64,000 nt of DNA, taken from assembly GCA_022605405.1 (NCBI GenBank), contig JABYQQ010000012.1:248001-312000 (forward strand), written 5' to 3'. Origin of the DNA: Earliella scabrosa. Taxonomy: Eukaryota > Basidiomycota > Agaricomycetes > Polyporales > Polyporaceae. Below, piece by piece: positions 27,501 through 38,010 of this stretch. Each line of letters starts with the position of its first letter. The first letter of the stretch is position 1. Below the pieces are notes generated by a model, which saw only the letters and a program-made list of their open reading frames with translations, was not told the origin of the DNA and did no database searches. The position numbers and the translations under genes are program-made.

Positions 27501-27757
27501 TCGACGATCGTCTATCATCCCCATCACCCAGATCGTACGTAGCGTGCACTTGATTCCGATATGGGGAAAGGCAGTTGATCGGACATGGACATCCGACAAC
27601 GTCCTTGACAAGTGTCGGCGGTTCTATGTCAATCCGTACCTATGCCATCACGATTTTGTTCTATTCAAATGTATGTCGAGTAGTGTTACTTCATGAGGTC
27701 ACTTCAACAGATGCGAAGCCTCGAGCCTTGAGCGGAGGCATTTGGTGTTCCACGTGA
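24561..27757 (+). CDS. Plavaka-family transposase
   Basis: Transposase of the basidiomycete Plavaka group (CACTA-like, RNase H-fold), expected to cut and rejoin the ends of its element. Exons 24561-25115, 25186-25503 and 25576 to about 27666 with a probable small intron near 27282-27336, and a last exon to the stop at 27755-27757; about 1000 residues. The N-terminus is a C2H2-like zinc finger (CPYCRKANRPTLKGLRSH). Family blocks: FFEEIRDRKV, WWWELQ, SSDKTMLSRFSGDKQAWPVY, GYIPHTKLECF, DIFSCITPDLLHQLHKGVF (a hallmark block), YYAHFHSHTDDSL, PKLHSALHYPRSI and NTENTERLHIDYAKRGYNA. The reading frame has no stop inside the exons, so this transposase may be functional even though a Copia sits downstream. 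Confidence 0.9.
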
Positions 27758-27990
27758 CATTAATCGTGCCAGTTCAACTTCTCACGGTCCTGTATTCAAG
27801 AGTCGGAGCGGCGCATCACCTCTCCTTTCATGGCTCCCCCCTTGGATGACTGTCCCTCTCCGGTGGGGAGACCGCCTCATTGAAGCATCAGCCGCTTTCG
27901 TCAACACATTGCAATTATGAACCATACACGTCACATGGTACGTTGCTTGAGTATCCCACTCAAGAGCATAATGCCAGTCTGACTGCGTTG
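27758..27990. other. Plavaka non-coding DNA before the Copia insertion
   Basis: Short non-coding stretch between the transposase stop and the Copia LTR. The five bases before the LTR are CGTTG, compared with TGTTG after the far LTR (35551-35555), a 4-of-5 match for a target duplication. Confidence 0.5.
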
Positions 27991-28548
27991 TGATGAACTT
28001 CAGACCTGGAAGGCTGGAAGCCGACTGTAAGTCGAACAGAGAGAGATCTTCAGTCAGTGAGCGAACGACTATATTGCATAGATAAGTACCTGTAAGTCGA
28101 ACAGAGAGAGACTACAAGTACTTAGTCAGTAAGTAAGTAGAGAGCATATGTATGTATGAGACTTACTCTTCAGTCAGTGAGCGAACGACTGAAGAGCAGA
28201 GGCGAAATGTGAGCTGCTTATATAGACGTAGGGAAGGTAGCTGAGTAAGCGTAGAAAGCAGTCACATGTTAGCCACAAGACAATGAGTAAGAGGCATACG
28301 AGGCTATGGTGCGAGGATGAGTCAGTATGACACGAGGATGAGCACCAAGTCTGAGTCAGACATAAGGTCTGGAACTATCTGGAACATCGTAGAACGCACT
28401 GGTACGTAGAGGTAAAGTCCGGAAAGAAAGAACTATCGTACAGATGCAGAGTTATCTATATATAGTAACGAAGAAGCATAGCCCATGCTGTGCGTCATGT
28501 GAACGCATAGCCACAAGTCCATATGGGGACATATCGGTCCGTTCAACA
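27991..28548 (-). repeat. Copia 1 downstream LTR
   Basis: 558 bp, with internal repeats of AGTCGAACAGAGAGAGA and CAGTCAGTGAGCGAACGACT. It lacks a 21-bp block near its TGTTGAAC end that is present in the other LTR. Confidence 0.9.
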
Positions 28549-28559
28549 CTCCCACTCGT

Positions 28560-31500
28560 TCAAGATGTGACATAAGCAAGACCAATCTCTTGGACAAACT
28601 TCGACTGAATTGCCAAAGGCACATTCTTAGTCAGAGCGTCGGCGAGTTGATCCGCAGTTGCTACATAGAAGATCTCGGTCGATCCCAACTCCACCTGCTC
28701 TCGGATGAAGTGGTATCTAACCTCGATGTGCTTGGTCCGGCGGTCGATCACGGGATTGACGGACAGGAAGATAGACCCCTGATTGTCAAGACACATGGAA
28801 GTTGGTCGAGACATGTCATCGCTGAGTTCTTCACCGAACGTCCTCAGCCACACCAATTGACGACAAGTGTCAGGGGCCGCTTTATACTCCGCTTCGGTCG
28901 AGGAAAGCGAAATGGTAGGCTGACGCCTCGATGCCCACGATATAGCAGCACCTGCCATCAGAAAGATGAAGCCAGAGGTAGAGTGCCGATCATCACGGTC
29001 TTCAGCCCAGTCCGAATCGGAGTACGAAATCACACCGTCATTAGATGCTCCCTGGTAGCGCAGCCGGTACGCCTTAGTACCCTGAAGATACCGGAGGACA
29101 TACTTGGCATAGTGAAGATGCGCGTCTGAGGGATTGGCATTGAACTTCGAAAGCCGCGTGACAGCAAAGGCTATGTCGGGCCGCGTACCGAGCATGGTGT
29201 ACAGAAGACTGCCAATCAAGCTCTGATAGCGCTGACGCGACGCATCGGTGGCGGTGTGCTCAGATGACTCTAGAACAGCACCAGCAGGGAGAGGGGTACG
29301 TGATGGCTTACAGTCGGCCATGTGAAAGCGCTCGAGAACGGACTGGATGTACTCTTCCTGGTCGATCTCGATGATCCGCGTAGCACGGTCACGAGTGATG
29401 CGAAGACCAAGAAAACGCTGAACTGGTCCCAAGTCCGTCATTTTGTACTGCTTAGAAAGCGAACGCTTCACGTGCTGTATGTGGCCAGGCTGATCGCCGA
29501 GGAGAAGTAGATCGTCGACATAAAGAACGACGATAGTGACGTGATCCCCCCCTTGTCGCCGATATACATAGATCCCGGCATCGGAATAGGTCTGTTTAAA
29601 TCCCAGGCTAATAAGCGACTGGTGAATTTTCACGTTCCATTGACGGGATGCCTGCTTAAGACCGTAGATTGCCTTTTTCAGCAGACACACGTGATCTTCT
29701 TTGCCAGGAACGATCCAACCTTCCGGCTGTTCCATGTAGATCTCCTCATCCAGATCGCCGTTAAGGAACGCGGTCTTGACATCCATTGACTCGATGTCCC
29801 AGTCCTCAAGCGCTGCATGCGCGAGGAGGTACCGGATAGACTCGAACCGTGCCACAGGGGAGAAGGTCTCATGATAGTCCTCGCCCCACACCTGAGTGAA
29901 ACCCTTAGCGACTAGACGAGCTTTGTACCGCCCATCATGCTTGATGTCATAGACCCAGCGGTTGGAGACCACGTGCCGATCTTTCGGACGAGGGACAAGG
30001 ACCCAAGTCTTATTCTCGAGCAACGAGTCATACTCCGCTTTCTCCGCATCACGCCATTTCTCAGCTTCAGGCGACTTCATGGCTTCCTTGTGGGAGTTCG
30101 GAATGCCAGTTTTGTACTGAGACGCCATGAGAAACATGAGAAGCGCTTGGTCCTCTCGCTGCGTGCCATCCGGATCAGTCTGGGCATCGACTTTAGCCGG
30201 TGGCTCGTCACCGTACACGTTATCACGAGTCTTTGACTCGGACCGTTTACCCGCATTCTCACGCCGTGGTCTGTCACGCGCAAGGCTGGGAGACTGTTCT
30301 CCCACTGGAGGGTGACGTCCTCGCTTGTGAGCAGGCTTAGGCGGTGGTACAGCAGGCGGTTGAGGCGGTTGCGGCGGCGGAGGAGCAGGGGCGTCGGCTG
30401 GAGGAGGCACTTCAGCTGGAGGTGGCTGAGCATCCGCTGGAGGGTCAGGTGGTAGATCTGGGAGTTCAGGAACAATCTCGGGATGGAGGTCGTCCTCATG
30501 ACCGTCGACATCGGCTTCGGAAGCCTTATCAGACTGATCATCTGGGAACGGATGGTCATCCGGGGTAACAGGATGATTGCCGGGGAGTTTACGAGCAGGG
30601 AAAGACTCTTCATCGAATGTCACATCACGAGACACTACGATAGAGCGGTTGGCTGGATTCCAAAACTTATACCCCTTGGAACCAGACTCATACCCCACGA
30701 AGATCATCTCGACAGCCTTCTTGTCGAGTTTCCCTTTGCGCTTTGCCTTCTGCATGTGTACAAAGGCTTTGCACCCAAACACTCGGAAGTAGGAGACGTC
30801 CGGAACGGTTCCGTCCCACTTGGTGATGGGGCATTGCCATTTGTGTCGACGCATCGGTTGACGATTATAGATATGAACGGCTGCATCAACGGCGAGTTGC
30901 CAAAAACCGTGACTAAGACCTGCCTGATGGAGCATGGCCATGGCTTTTTCGACGATAGTACGGTTCCAGTGCTCAGCGCGTCCATTCTGCTGCGGAGAGC
31001 CAGGCATAGTCTTCTGGTGCTCGATCCCGTGCGAACGAAGAAGCTCAGAGAACTCGGTAGAAGTGTATTCTCCCCCTTGGTCCGAGCGGACCTTCTTGAT
31101 CTTTCGACCGGTCTGGGTCTCAGCCCACGCCTTGTAGTTGAGGAACGCTTGGAACGCATCTGACTTCGACTTAAGGTAGTAAGCACGGGCGAGTCCGGAG
31201 TAGTCATCAATGAAACCGGCGAAATACTTGTAACCTCCGATAGCTTGTGTGCGCATCGGGCCATCAAGATCGGTGTGAACGAGCTCGAGTGGTTCCGTAG
31301 CACGCTTATCAGAAGGCGGGAAGGGGAGTCGAGTGGATTTGCCCCAGGCACATCCCTCACACGGTTCATCTTCGTCTTCAGGGGAATCAACAGAATCAAC
31401 CCCTCGGACGTTCTTCGGGAGATGGCGCAGCGCATCCTTGCCGAGATGACCAAAGCGACGGTGCAAGGTACGAAAGCGGCTGACGTTAAGATGAACACGC

Positions 31501-31639
31501 TGGCCATTGTGAAGTTCGAGCTTAGCCCAGTAGATATTGCTCAGAACGTTGTACTCCGCTTCAAGGATCTTGCGACCCTTGATCCGAATCGTCGAACCAA
31601 ATTTGACAGCGCCTTCTGGCAGCTTGTCAAAGATGCACA
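28560..31639 (-). CDS. Copia 1 pol: integrase, reverse transcriptase, RNase H
   Basis: About 1025 codons open to the H2 insertion at 31640. Integrase HHCC zinc finger HRRFGHLGK...CEGCAWGK; DDE core with HTDLDGPM, DDYSGLARAYY and NGRAEHWNRTIVEKAM. A long Pro-rich linker follows (PPPPQPPQPPAVPPPKP). The RT has AFLNGDLDEEIYMEQPEGW and the catalytic VLYVDDLLLLG. RNase H shows YSDSDWAEDRDDRHSTSGF and ISLSSTEAEYKA. All catalytic motifs look intact. In sense, the frame continues from the gag-protease frame once H2 is removed (codons GGG AAG ATG TGC ATC TTT GAC). Confidence 0.93.
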
Positions 31640-32699
31640 CTTGTTGAGAAGTGGGCCATGTCTGGCAGGGTACGATTGATGAGTGGAGGTATGATATTCA
31701 TAAGCAAACTTACCATACTATACACTGTAATCTATCTATGGATGTGTGTCTCATAGATATAACAAAATGTTACTTAGTTAACACTGAATATCTGGCTCAG
31801 TTGTATCCAGAATGTCTTCAAAGCAGTTCCATTGAACAGAGCTGATTTTTCTGGTTTCAATGATATATAATACTTCATTGATTGATTAGAAACTGACAGA
31901 GATACACATTCAAGTGATTACTTATAACTATGCCTGCCAGATTGGGTAACGTAGGCGCCCGTCGTGCGCCCATGAAATGCAAAAAACAGCCCATCCTTCC
32001 CGATTTGGGCAATTGTATTTTGACTCTAGCACATACAGTTTTGATTAAAAACATATAGTGATATATATTATTTTGTTCCCACAATTTATGGCTACAATCT
32101 GAGATTGTCAGAAGTCATGTGACCAGGAACTGTTGAGCACCATCGGCCGAAAATCCGAAGCTTTCTGTGTCCCAGTTGAAAGCGGGGCACAGAAAGTTTC
32201 GGATTTTCGGCCATTTGGGCGCTTATTTTGCGTTTATGCTGTGCTCAAGTGCCCATTCTTCCCGATATGGGCAAGTTTATTTCTGTTCTAACTCACTCAG
32301 TTTTGTTCGGAAACATATGATAATATAATCAATATGTTCCCACAACATGTGGCTACAATCTGAGGTGGCCATATAATTAAGCGCCCATCGGCCGAAGCTA
32401 CAAAAACGAGTGTGACTGTTGCCAGCATGTCGCACAAATCATTGAATTTGTCAGCGTTTGGGTGCTTATTCACGCGCTAAGGTGGCAGTGCTATGGGCGC
32501 CTGGGGGTCAGGCCAACCCTAGACTAGGGCTAGAGACAGTAAACAGTTTCTTACTGGGCGTCTGCTACAGTAAGTACCGTTACTTACTTAAGATAAGCGG
32601 AGTATGAAAAATGTTCCCACGGGCTCAGGTTTGCGTGACGCGGAATGGCGGAGAACGTCGTACTTAAAGGACGATCTCTTCGTTCCTCATCAATCGTAA
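31640..32699 (-). mobile_element. Family H element, copy H2, inside Copia 1
   Basis: Minus-strand sense: begins TTACGATTGATGAGG and ends with an inverted ATCAATCGTA, the hairpin GCCAgacaTGGC, then CAACAAG. Excising it joins Copia codons exactly with no duplicated bases, so it made no target duplication. Length 1060 bp, non-coding. It shares most of its sequence with H1 but lacks the MITE found there. Confidence 0.88.
32143..32212. repeat. Long hairpin inside H2
   Basis: The same outer stem as the H1 hairpin (GGCCGAAAATCCGAAGCTT), but the inner stem is TCTGTGTCCC paired with GGGGCACAGA, unrelated to the H1 inner stem. The loop keeps GTTGAA. Both departures from perfect pairing are G-U compatible in RNA read from the plus strand. 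Confidence 0.85.
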
Positions 32700-34449
32700 T
32701 CTTCCCATCTCCTTGGACCAGGGAGTACCCGTTGCGCTCAATGGTGCCTGTCGAGAAGATACGACCTCTCAACTTCGGGATGTAGTACACATGGGTGAGC
32801 GCGATCGGTACTTTGTCACCATCAACCCAAGTGTTACCACGGACCGTGCCCTTCCCGAGAGCAAGGATCATGTTGCTCGCATCAGCAGTATTGAAGCTGA
32901 TGGGCGTATCAAACGGTTGATACTCGGAGAAGTCACTTAGGTCGCCCGTGATGTGTTGAGAGGCACCTGAGTCCATCAGCCATGCAGTCCAGTTCTCACT
33001 AGAGGCAACAAGGGCCTCGGGGTAGAAAGAACCAACAATGTTAGACGATGCGACTACATTTACAGACTGAGACTCGACGATGGTATGCGCATGGGGCTGA
33101 TTGTCCTTGTTATTCCCTTTGTCCTTGTCCTTTGCCTTAGCCTTTCCCTTGCCTTTGCCCTTGGGCTTCTTCTCGGGGTGTTTGTCCCAGCAGTTAGACT
33201 CATGATGATTAGAGCCACCGCAGTGAGAGCAAGGACCCTTAGGCTTAGGCTTGGTCTGCGAGACCCGGTTCGCGGATTGTCCGGCCTTGCGCAGTGACTC
33301 CTCGGCCAAGGTCTTGGATATGATGTCCTCGACGGTGACCTTGTCGACGTCGATGGTCGCCATGAGCGCAGAGATCATAGACCGATAAGACTCCGGAATC
33401 TTCGACAGAAGGAGGAGGGCCTTCATCTGGGCAGAGAGCGTCACCTTGTTCTTGGTGATGTCATCCATGCGGTTGACGATACGCATCATCTGATCCTGCA
33501 GGGACTTCTGCTCGTTCATCCGAGGTTCAGCCACAAGGGTCTCGAACTGTCCCCAGACGTGAGCACTGTTCGGCGTGCCAAACTTGTCCTTCAGGGACTT
33601 CCACATGTCTGCTGCGGTCTGTTCCCGAGATGTAGTGGTAGAGGACCCACTGGTTGTAACGGTGTCGAGAATTTCCGCATCGAGGATGTAATGGAAGCTC
33701 TGAGCGACCCGCATGTACATCATGCCGCGAGCCTGCCCGTCGAGCTTGTCCCAGGACTCCTGCTTGTCAGCAGCAGTCGGACGTTTGGTCTTGCCGTTGA
33801 CGACGTCCCAACAGCCCATGAAGATGAAGTAGCCCTTCATCTTGGCAGACCAGTCGGTATACTGGTTCGCCGACGAAAGGGAAGGGATAGAGTCGAGCTT
33901 GACGTCTCCCATGATTGATAAGAGAAAATGCGATGAGTCGAGATAGTCCTCCGAGAAGTCTACAGATGTTGTTACCGGTGTGACCGGCGGAAGCGGTGTT
34001 GCGATAGGAGGAGGTAACTCGACGAGAGGAGGAGGGAGAGTCTCGAATGGCTCAGGGATAACCTCCGGAGTAGGAGGGATTAGGACGATGAAAGGAAGAG
34101 GAGTGGTATAGGGTGTGTCTGATGCGACTGGAAGGGCAGTGTTGACTCCAGCAAGGAAATCCTCCTGGTCAGGAGAGGGGAAAGCCCACTTGAATGTGTC
34201 AGGATAGTCTTCTGGTTGAACGGGAACCCCGTTGTACCGATGAGGACAAGGACTCCGGTGACAGTTGTACCAGAGATTGTCTTCCGAGTAAAGATGAGAA
34301 TCGGCAGGGTATTCCTCGTCTAGGATATGAGGACTATCCCGGCAAGAATCGGCAGTGGGTACGTAGTCAGAGGAGTCAGATGACGACTGGGAGTCAATCA
34401 GATCCTCGACTTCCGCCTCGGAGTGAGGAGATGCTGGTGTCAGCTCCAA
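32700..34449 (-). CDS. gag: Copia 1 gag and protease
   Basis: Starts MELTPASPHSEAEVEDLIDS and runs open to the H2 insertion. N-terminal acidic/Pro-rich region, then the gag core (LDSIPSLSSANQYTDWSAKM, AADMWKSLKDKFGTPNSAHV), a CCHC knuckle CSHCGGSNHHESNCW, a Lys-rich run, and the protease site WLMDSGASQHITGD. The frame reads on into H2 sequence (to 32584) only because of the insertion. In the intact element it would join pol. Confidence 0.9.
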
Positions 34450-34970
34450 AACTGTGGTCTAGAAGGGTGCGATGATTGACGATGCCACGTGCGAAACGGT
34501 AGATGGGGAACACCTATTGAGGCGAGCCAAGAGAGTCAGGAAGCTGGAGATCCCGACAATCTGGATAGAAGTTGCCAACTGTGCCCAGAAAGACTATAGT
34601 AGCTATACGAGAGCAAAGGGTACGGTAAGGAGGGTCCACACGGTTGTCCTCCGTCTCCAAAGGTGATAAGCACCCCGGATACAACTGCTGGCGGGCGCAA
34701 GTGCGTGGCCTGGCAGAGGGATACCTGAAAGCCCAAATGCCTCGAGAGCACAACAGGCTGTACAACAGTACTAGCTACGCGACAACTATACAAAAGCGCT
34801 CAGGGCTGCGTCACGAGCGCAGGAATGTCCCCCTGGCAGCAGTGTCGGCGGGCACAGTCAAGAGGTGAGGAAAGATGGAGGGAGCACGGGCAGAGAGTCG
34901 ACGAAGAGAGAGGTGTGCGCACGAAGATGTCGACGAAGTAGCAACCGGTCAGAGCGCAGGGCTCATAACC
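34450..34970 (-). promoter_or_regulatory. Copia 1 leader with half-tRNA primer binding site
   Basis: The primer binding site is at 34959-34970, directly beside the LTR: sense GGTTATGAGCCC, which is complementary to the anticodon loop of initiator tRNA-Met (GGGCUCAUAACC). This is the half-tRNA priming known for some Copia elements. The leader also holds the segment shared with the Gypsy element (about 34630-34760). Confidence 0.8.
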
Positions 34971-35550
34971 TGATGAACTTCAGACCTGGAAGGCTGGGAG
35001 CCGACTGTAAGTCGAACAGAGAGAGATCTTCAGTCAGTGAGCGAACGACTATATTGCATAGATAAGTACCTGTAAGTCGAACAGAGAGAGACTACAAGTA
35101 CTTAGTCAGTAAGTAAGTAGAGAGCATATGTATGTATGAGACTTACTCTTCAGTCAGTGAGCGAACGACTGAAGAGCAGAGGCGAAATGTGAGCTGCTTA
35201 TATAGACGTAGAGAAGGTAGCTGAGTAAGCGTAGAAAGCAGTCACATGTTAGCCACAAGACGATGAGTAAGAGGCATACGAGGCTATGGTGCGAGGATGA
35301 GTCAGTATGACACGAGGATGAGCACCAAGTCTGAGTCAGACATAAGGTCTGGAACTATCTGGAACATCGTAGAACACACTGGTACGTAGAGGTAAAGTCC
35401 GGAAAGAAAGAACTATCGTACAGATGCAGAGTTATCTATATATAGTAACGAAGAAGCATAGCCCATGCTGTGCGTCATGTGAACGCATAGCCACAAGTCC
35501 ATATGGGGACATATCGGTCCGGACAGTGCCGGATAACCCTAAGTTCAACA
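34971..35550 (-). repeat. Copia 1 upstream LTR
   Basis: 580 bp, nearly identical to the other LTR (about four or five substitutions seen by eye). It has an extra 21 bases near position 35521 (GACAGTGCCGGATAACCC region). In sense it is the 5' LTR and should hold the promoter. Confidence 0.9.
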
Positions 35551-35584
35551 TGTTGCTCACTGTCTACAGTACTACAGTGTAGCG

Positions 35585-36311
35585 CTATGCCGCAAACTTG
35601 ATCACAGTTGGTGGAGAAGCTACCAGCGGATTCCCCCTGTCATCCCGCCCATCAAACATTGCATGAAACCGGTGAACCGGGCTGGGAGTAACGGACGGCG
35701 AGGTTGATGTACTGCATTCACTAGAGATGGCGGAGGCGTCCGAAGGGATTGGAATTGGCGAGGTGCGTAGCTCCTCGAGTCTTCTGCTGGGTGAGAGTGG
35801 GCGTAGGGGAGATGATTCAAGTTGTTGCTTCTCATCGTCGTTGTCGTCGTCTGTTGAATACTCGTTGCCCCCTTCATAACCCTCGCTGAGGTCCCAGAGG
35901 AAACGCTCAGCATGCAGTTCGAGCTTCGGAGGGTCGGGCTGGAGACTGGCGTGAGGTATTGCATACGCCGACTGTGAGAGAGAGAGGGGATGCAACATAC
36001 ATGGCATGTACTGCAGCTCGCCGTGCACCGATGATTTGTGCCCATTCCTTGGAGATCTCTTCCTCTACAGAACTTTGTGATGTTTGGACCTCCATGTATT
36101 GCTCTGGACCAGTGAGCTCACTGTAAACAGTTCGCAAAACGGCGGCTGGAGAAGGGAAGTACAGAATGAAGACTAACACCGAGTACAAGAGCTCGTGCTC
36201 ATAAGTTTGCGAGCTGGGCACGTATTCATCGTTACATTCTGCGACCCTTCGAGAGTCAATGAAGTTCAGTGCCCAGGTATACGACTGGTTCACGTACCAT
36301 TCACGTTGCAC
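35585..36311 (-). CDS. Unrecognised gene near the right end of the Plavaka element
   Basis: I do not recognise the family. The minus strand reads MQREWYVNQSYTWALNF, DEYVPSSQTYEHELLYS, then after a probable intron LTGPEQYMEVQTSQSSVEEE, SKEWAQIIGARRAAVHA, another intron, and PPKLELHAERFLWDLSEGYE followed by an acidic stretch (DDDNDDEKQQ) and a Ser/Pro-rich end ...VIKFAA, stop at 35585-35587. Two or three exons are likely; the start is uncertain. It lies between the Copia LTR and the right inverted repeat, so it is cargo or an accessory gene of the Plavaka element, perhaps separated from its neighbour genes by the Copia. Confidence 0.45.
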
Positions 36312-36583
36312 ACGCAGTCAGCCTTAGAGGGGCCGTCCATAGCGATCAGTTGTGCCAGTCAAAAGACGGATGGGTGCGAGAGTGGCATTCGAGCGCTAAC
36401 TCGAGTAACAAACAAATACTCATGTGCAGCGTTGTTCAATTACACTGCTCTGCAACACTATCGTGCAGTCCGTCCTACAATGTACGTCTATGGTGCGCTA
36501 TCTAGTCCTTGGGGGCGCTATCGGCACTTCGGTAACTCGTGAGGCTAACCAGGTTGCTACTTAGAAAATGGATTTTCCTGATG

Positions 36584-36797
36584 ATCGGACTGGATTGGTT
36601 ATGCAAACACAACCCCGAGGTCGATTGGGACCAAGGGACGTTGAAGCTGTCCAGATGTCCTGCATCGTGTCGACCCTGCGTCGAAGGCCAACTGCCTGCT
36701 CAGACGGACACGCGTGATACGGGGGTTAGGCCTACGGCACGTCAACGTACTCGGCAAGTGCGGAAGGTTAAAGAAGTAGGGAAGATACGGGCTACAG
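36584..36797 (+). pseudogene. Gypsy protease/RT linker segment
   Basis: Continues the Gypsy polyprotein after the Plavaka element with GLDWLCKHNPEVDWDQGTLK, then a basic linker (RPTARQRTRQVRKVKEVGK) up to ATV, where H6 is inserted. The frame resumes after H6 as MVEEDLKPTTP. Confidence 0.85.
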
Positions 36798-38010
36798 TTA
36801 CGATTGATGAGGGTACCGAAGAAATCGTTCTTTAGGGGGCGACATTGCCACTTAGACGGCAAACACCTTTTCGACCCCGTGGGAACAACATTGAGACTCC
36901 GCTTACTCTCTACTTATGCTGTGCTTTTAGATGACATAAGCGCCAGTAACAAAGTTTCTTACCATCAAACCCTGACACAGGGTTAGGATAGGCGCTATTA
37001 GGGTCACATTGACGCCCTGAGCACAGCTTGCCTTTGTATGGCTGGTAGCTGTGGCAGTGATGACCAGTATTAATGCACTGATAGCCCTATTAAATGCCAT
37101 CAAAATGATAAGTCCACTTTCATAATATTTGGATAAGAACTGGCTGAGATATGGCCACAACAGTGTTTATACAATGTGTCTCACTACAGGTCAATGTTGG
37201 TTCGCTAAAAATAGCACTTGGTCGCGGTTTCGTTTGCAAACGAAACCGCGACCATTCGGATCTTCGGGTCCGACGGGCGCTTATTTTGCGGTCACATGAC
37301 TTACATAACTGACTGCGGTGCTTCAAGTGAGATTCTATGCCACTATATCTCTATGTATATATAGACTCGTTATATACCATTAGAAGTGCATCTAATAGGC
37401 AGTCTTTTACAAGTTGCTTATGTAATATTTGCGTATAATGCTGGCTTACAAACAAGTAAACACTGTCTATTACTTGTGTTTGCTTATAAAAAATATGATA
37501 TTATATGTCATAAAGATCACAAAAATGAGCTCTATCTGATGGTGTTATGCACACAAGGTTATATGCATCCATTTATGCTGAAAATCTGAGTTAGTGTGGT
37601 TAAATGTATATAGTCTCAATCATGACTATAGAGAAATATCCAGAGACTGTTTCAAATGTGCATCTTAAAAAGAGGGTTTGCATTAGTTGTTCAGTCATCA
37701 ACTTCACCAGCAAGTCAGGAATAGCATTGAATAGTTGGATAGCAGAAGCATTAGTCCAAATGCTTTATCAGTTTGCTTCACTGCTTGAGGCTCACTTGAG
37801 TGCCATAATGATATTTATTACTAGCTGTGGTAGTTAGTTATTTGTAATATTAGTGAGACTGTAACAATAGCATATGCATTCGAAGAGAACATAGAAAACC
37901 TCAGTTAGACAGGCAAGTTGAATGAAAGACAGGTTGTGTACAAACTACAAACAGTGATATACCAAAATCTCATCAATCGTTTTTGCCATTATGGCCCATT
38001 TCAAACCAAG
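36798..38010 (+). mobile_element. Family H element, copy H6
   Basis: Plus-strand sense: starts TTACGATTGATGAGGG, with an early internal AATCGT that can pair with the terminal ACGATT, and ends with CTCATCAATCG, a degenerate hairpin (GCCATTATGGC) and ACCAAG. Removing it joins the Gypsy codons GCT ACA GTG ATG GTC in frame with no duplication. 1213 bp, non-coding. Confidence 0.88.
37220..37253. repeat. Perfect 34-bp palindrome inside H6
   Basis: Arms of 17 bp (GGTCGCGGTTTCGTTTG and its exact inverse) with no loop, followed by TTCGGATCTTCGGG and GGGCGCTTATTTTGCG, which resemble the flank of the H1 and H2 hairpins. Confidence 0.9.

Larger units (their letters stand above)
27991..35550 (-). mobile_element. 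Copia retrotransposon 1
   Basis: Minus-strand Ty1/Copia element with LTRs at 27991-28548 and 34971-35550, sense ends TGTTGAAC...TTCATCA, polypurine tract next to the 28548 LTR and a half-tRNA primer site next to the 34971 LTR. The LTRs differ at only a handful of bases apart from a 21-bp indel, so it is young. Gag-protease and pol frames are open, but family-H element H2 (31640-32699) splits the polyprotein at the protease/integrase border. Confidence 0.92.
22009..36583. mobile_element. Plavaka-type DNA transposon, carrying a Copia insert
   Basis: Terminal inverted repeats CATCAGGAAAA (left) and TTTTCCTGATG (right) flanked by a 2-bp AT duplication (22007-22008 and 36584-36585). Removing it restores the Gypsy frame exactly (ATT ATC GGA CTG). 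It holds a DUF6532 gene (minus), the transposase gene (plus), a Copia element (27991-35550) and a small minus-strand gene near the right end. Without the Copia it is about 7.0 kb. A short target duplication fits the CACTA-like class to which Plavaka is assigned, although the ends are not CACTA. Confidence 0.88.

Noticed and set aside
28021..28200. CRISPR-like array from the repeated CAGTCAGTGAGCGAACGACT units
   Set aside because: Only two or three irregular copies within a Copia LTR, repeated in the partner LTR, in a eukaryotic genome.
30704..31507. Minus-strand frame of 267 codons overlapping Copia 1 integrase
   Set aside because: It is a different frame of the Copia pol coding region; the main frame carries all the motifs.
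31640..32699. Reading the ACGATTGATGAG inverted motifs as terminal repeats of a TA-duplicating DNA transposon
   Set aside because: The motif is terminal at one end only and lies inside the 3' hairpin end at the other; frame repair in three hosts shows no duplication.
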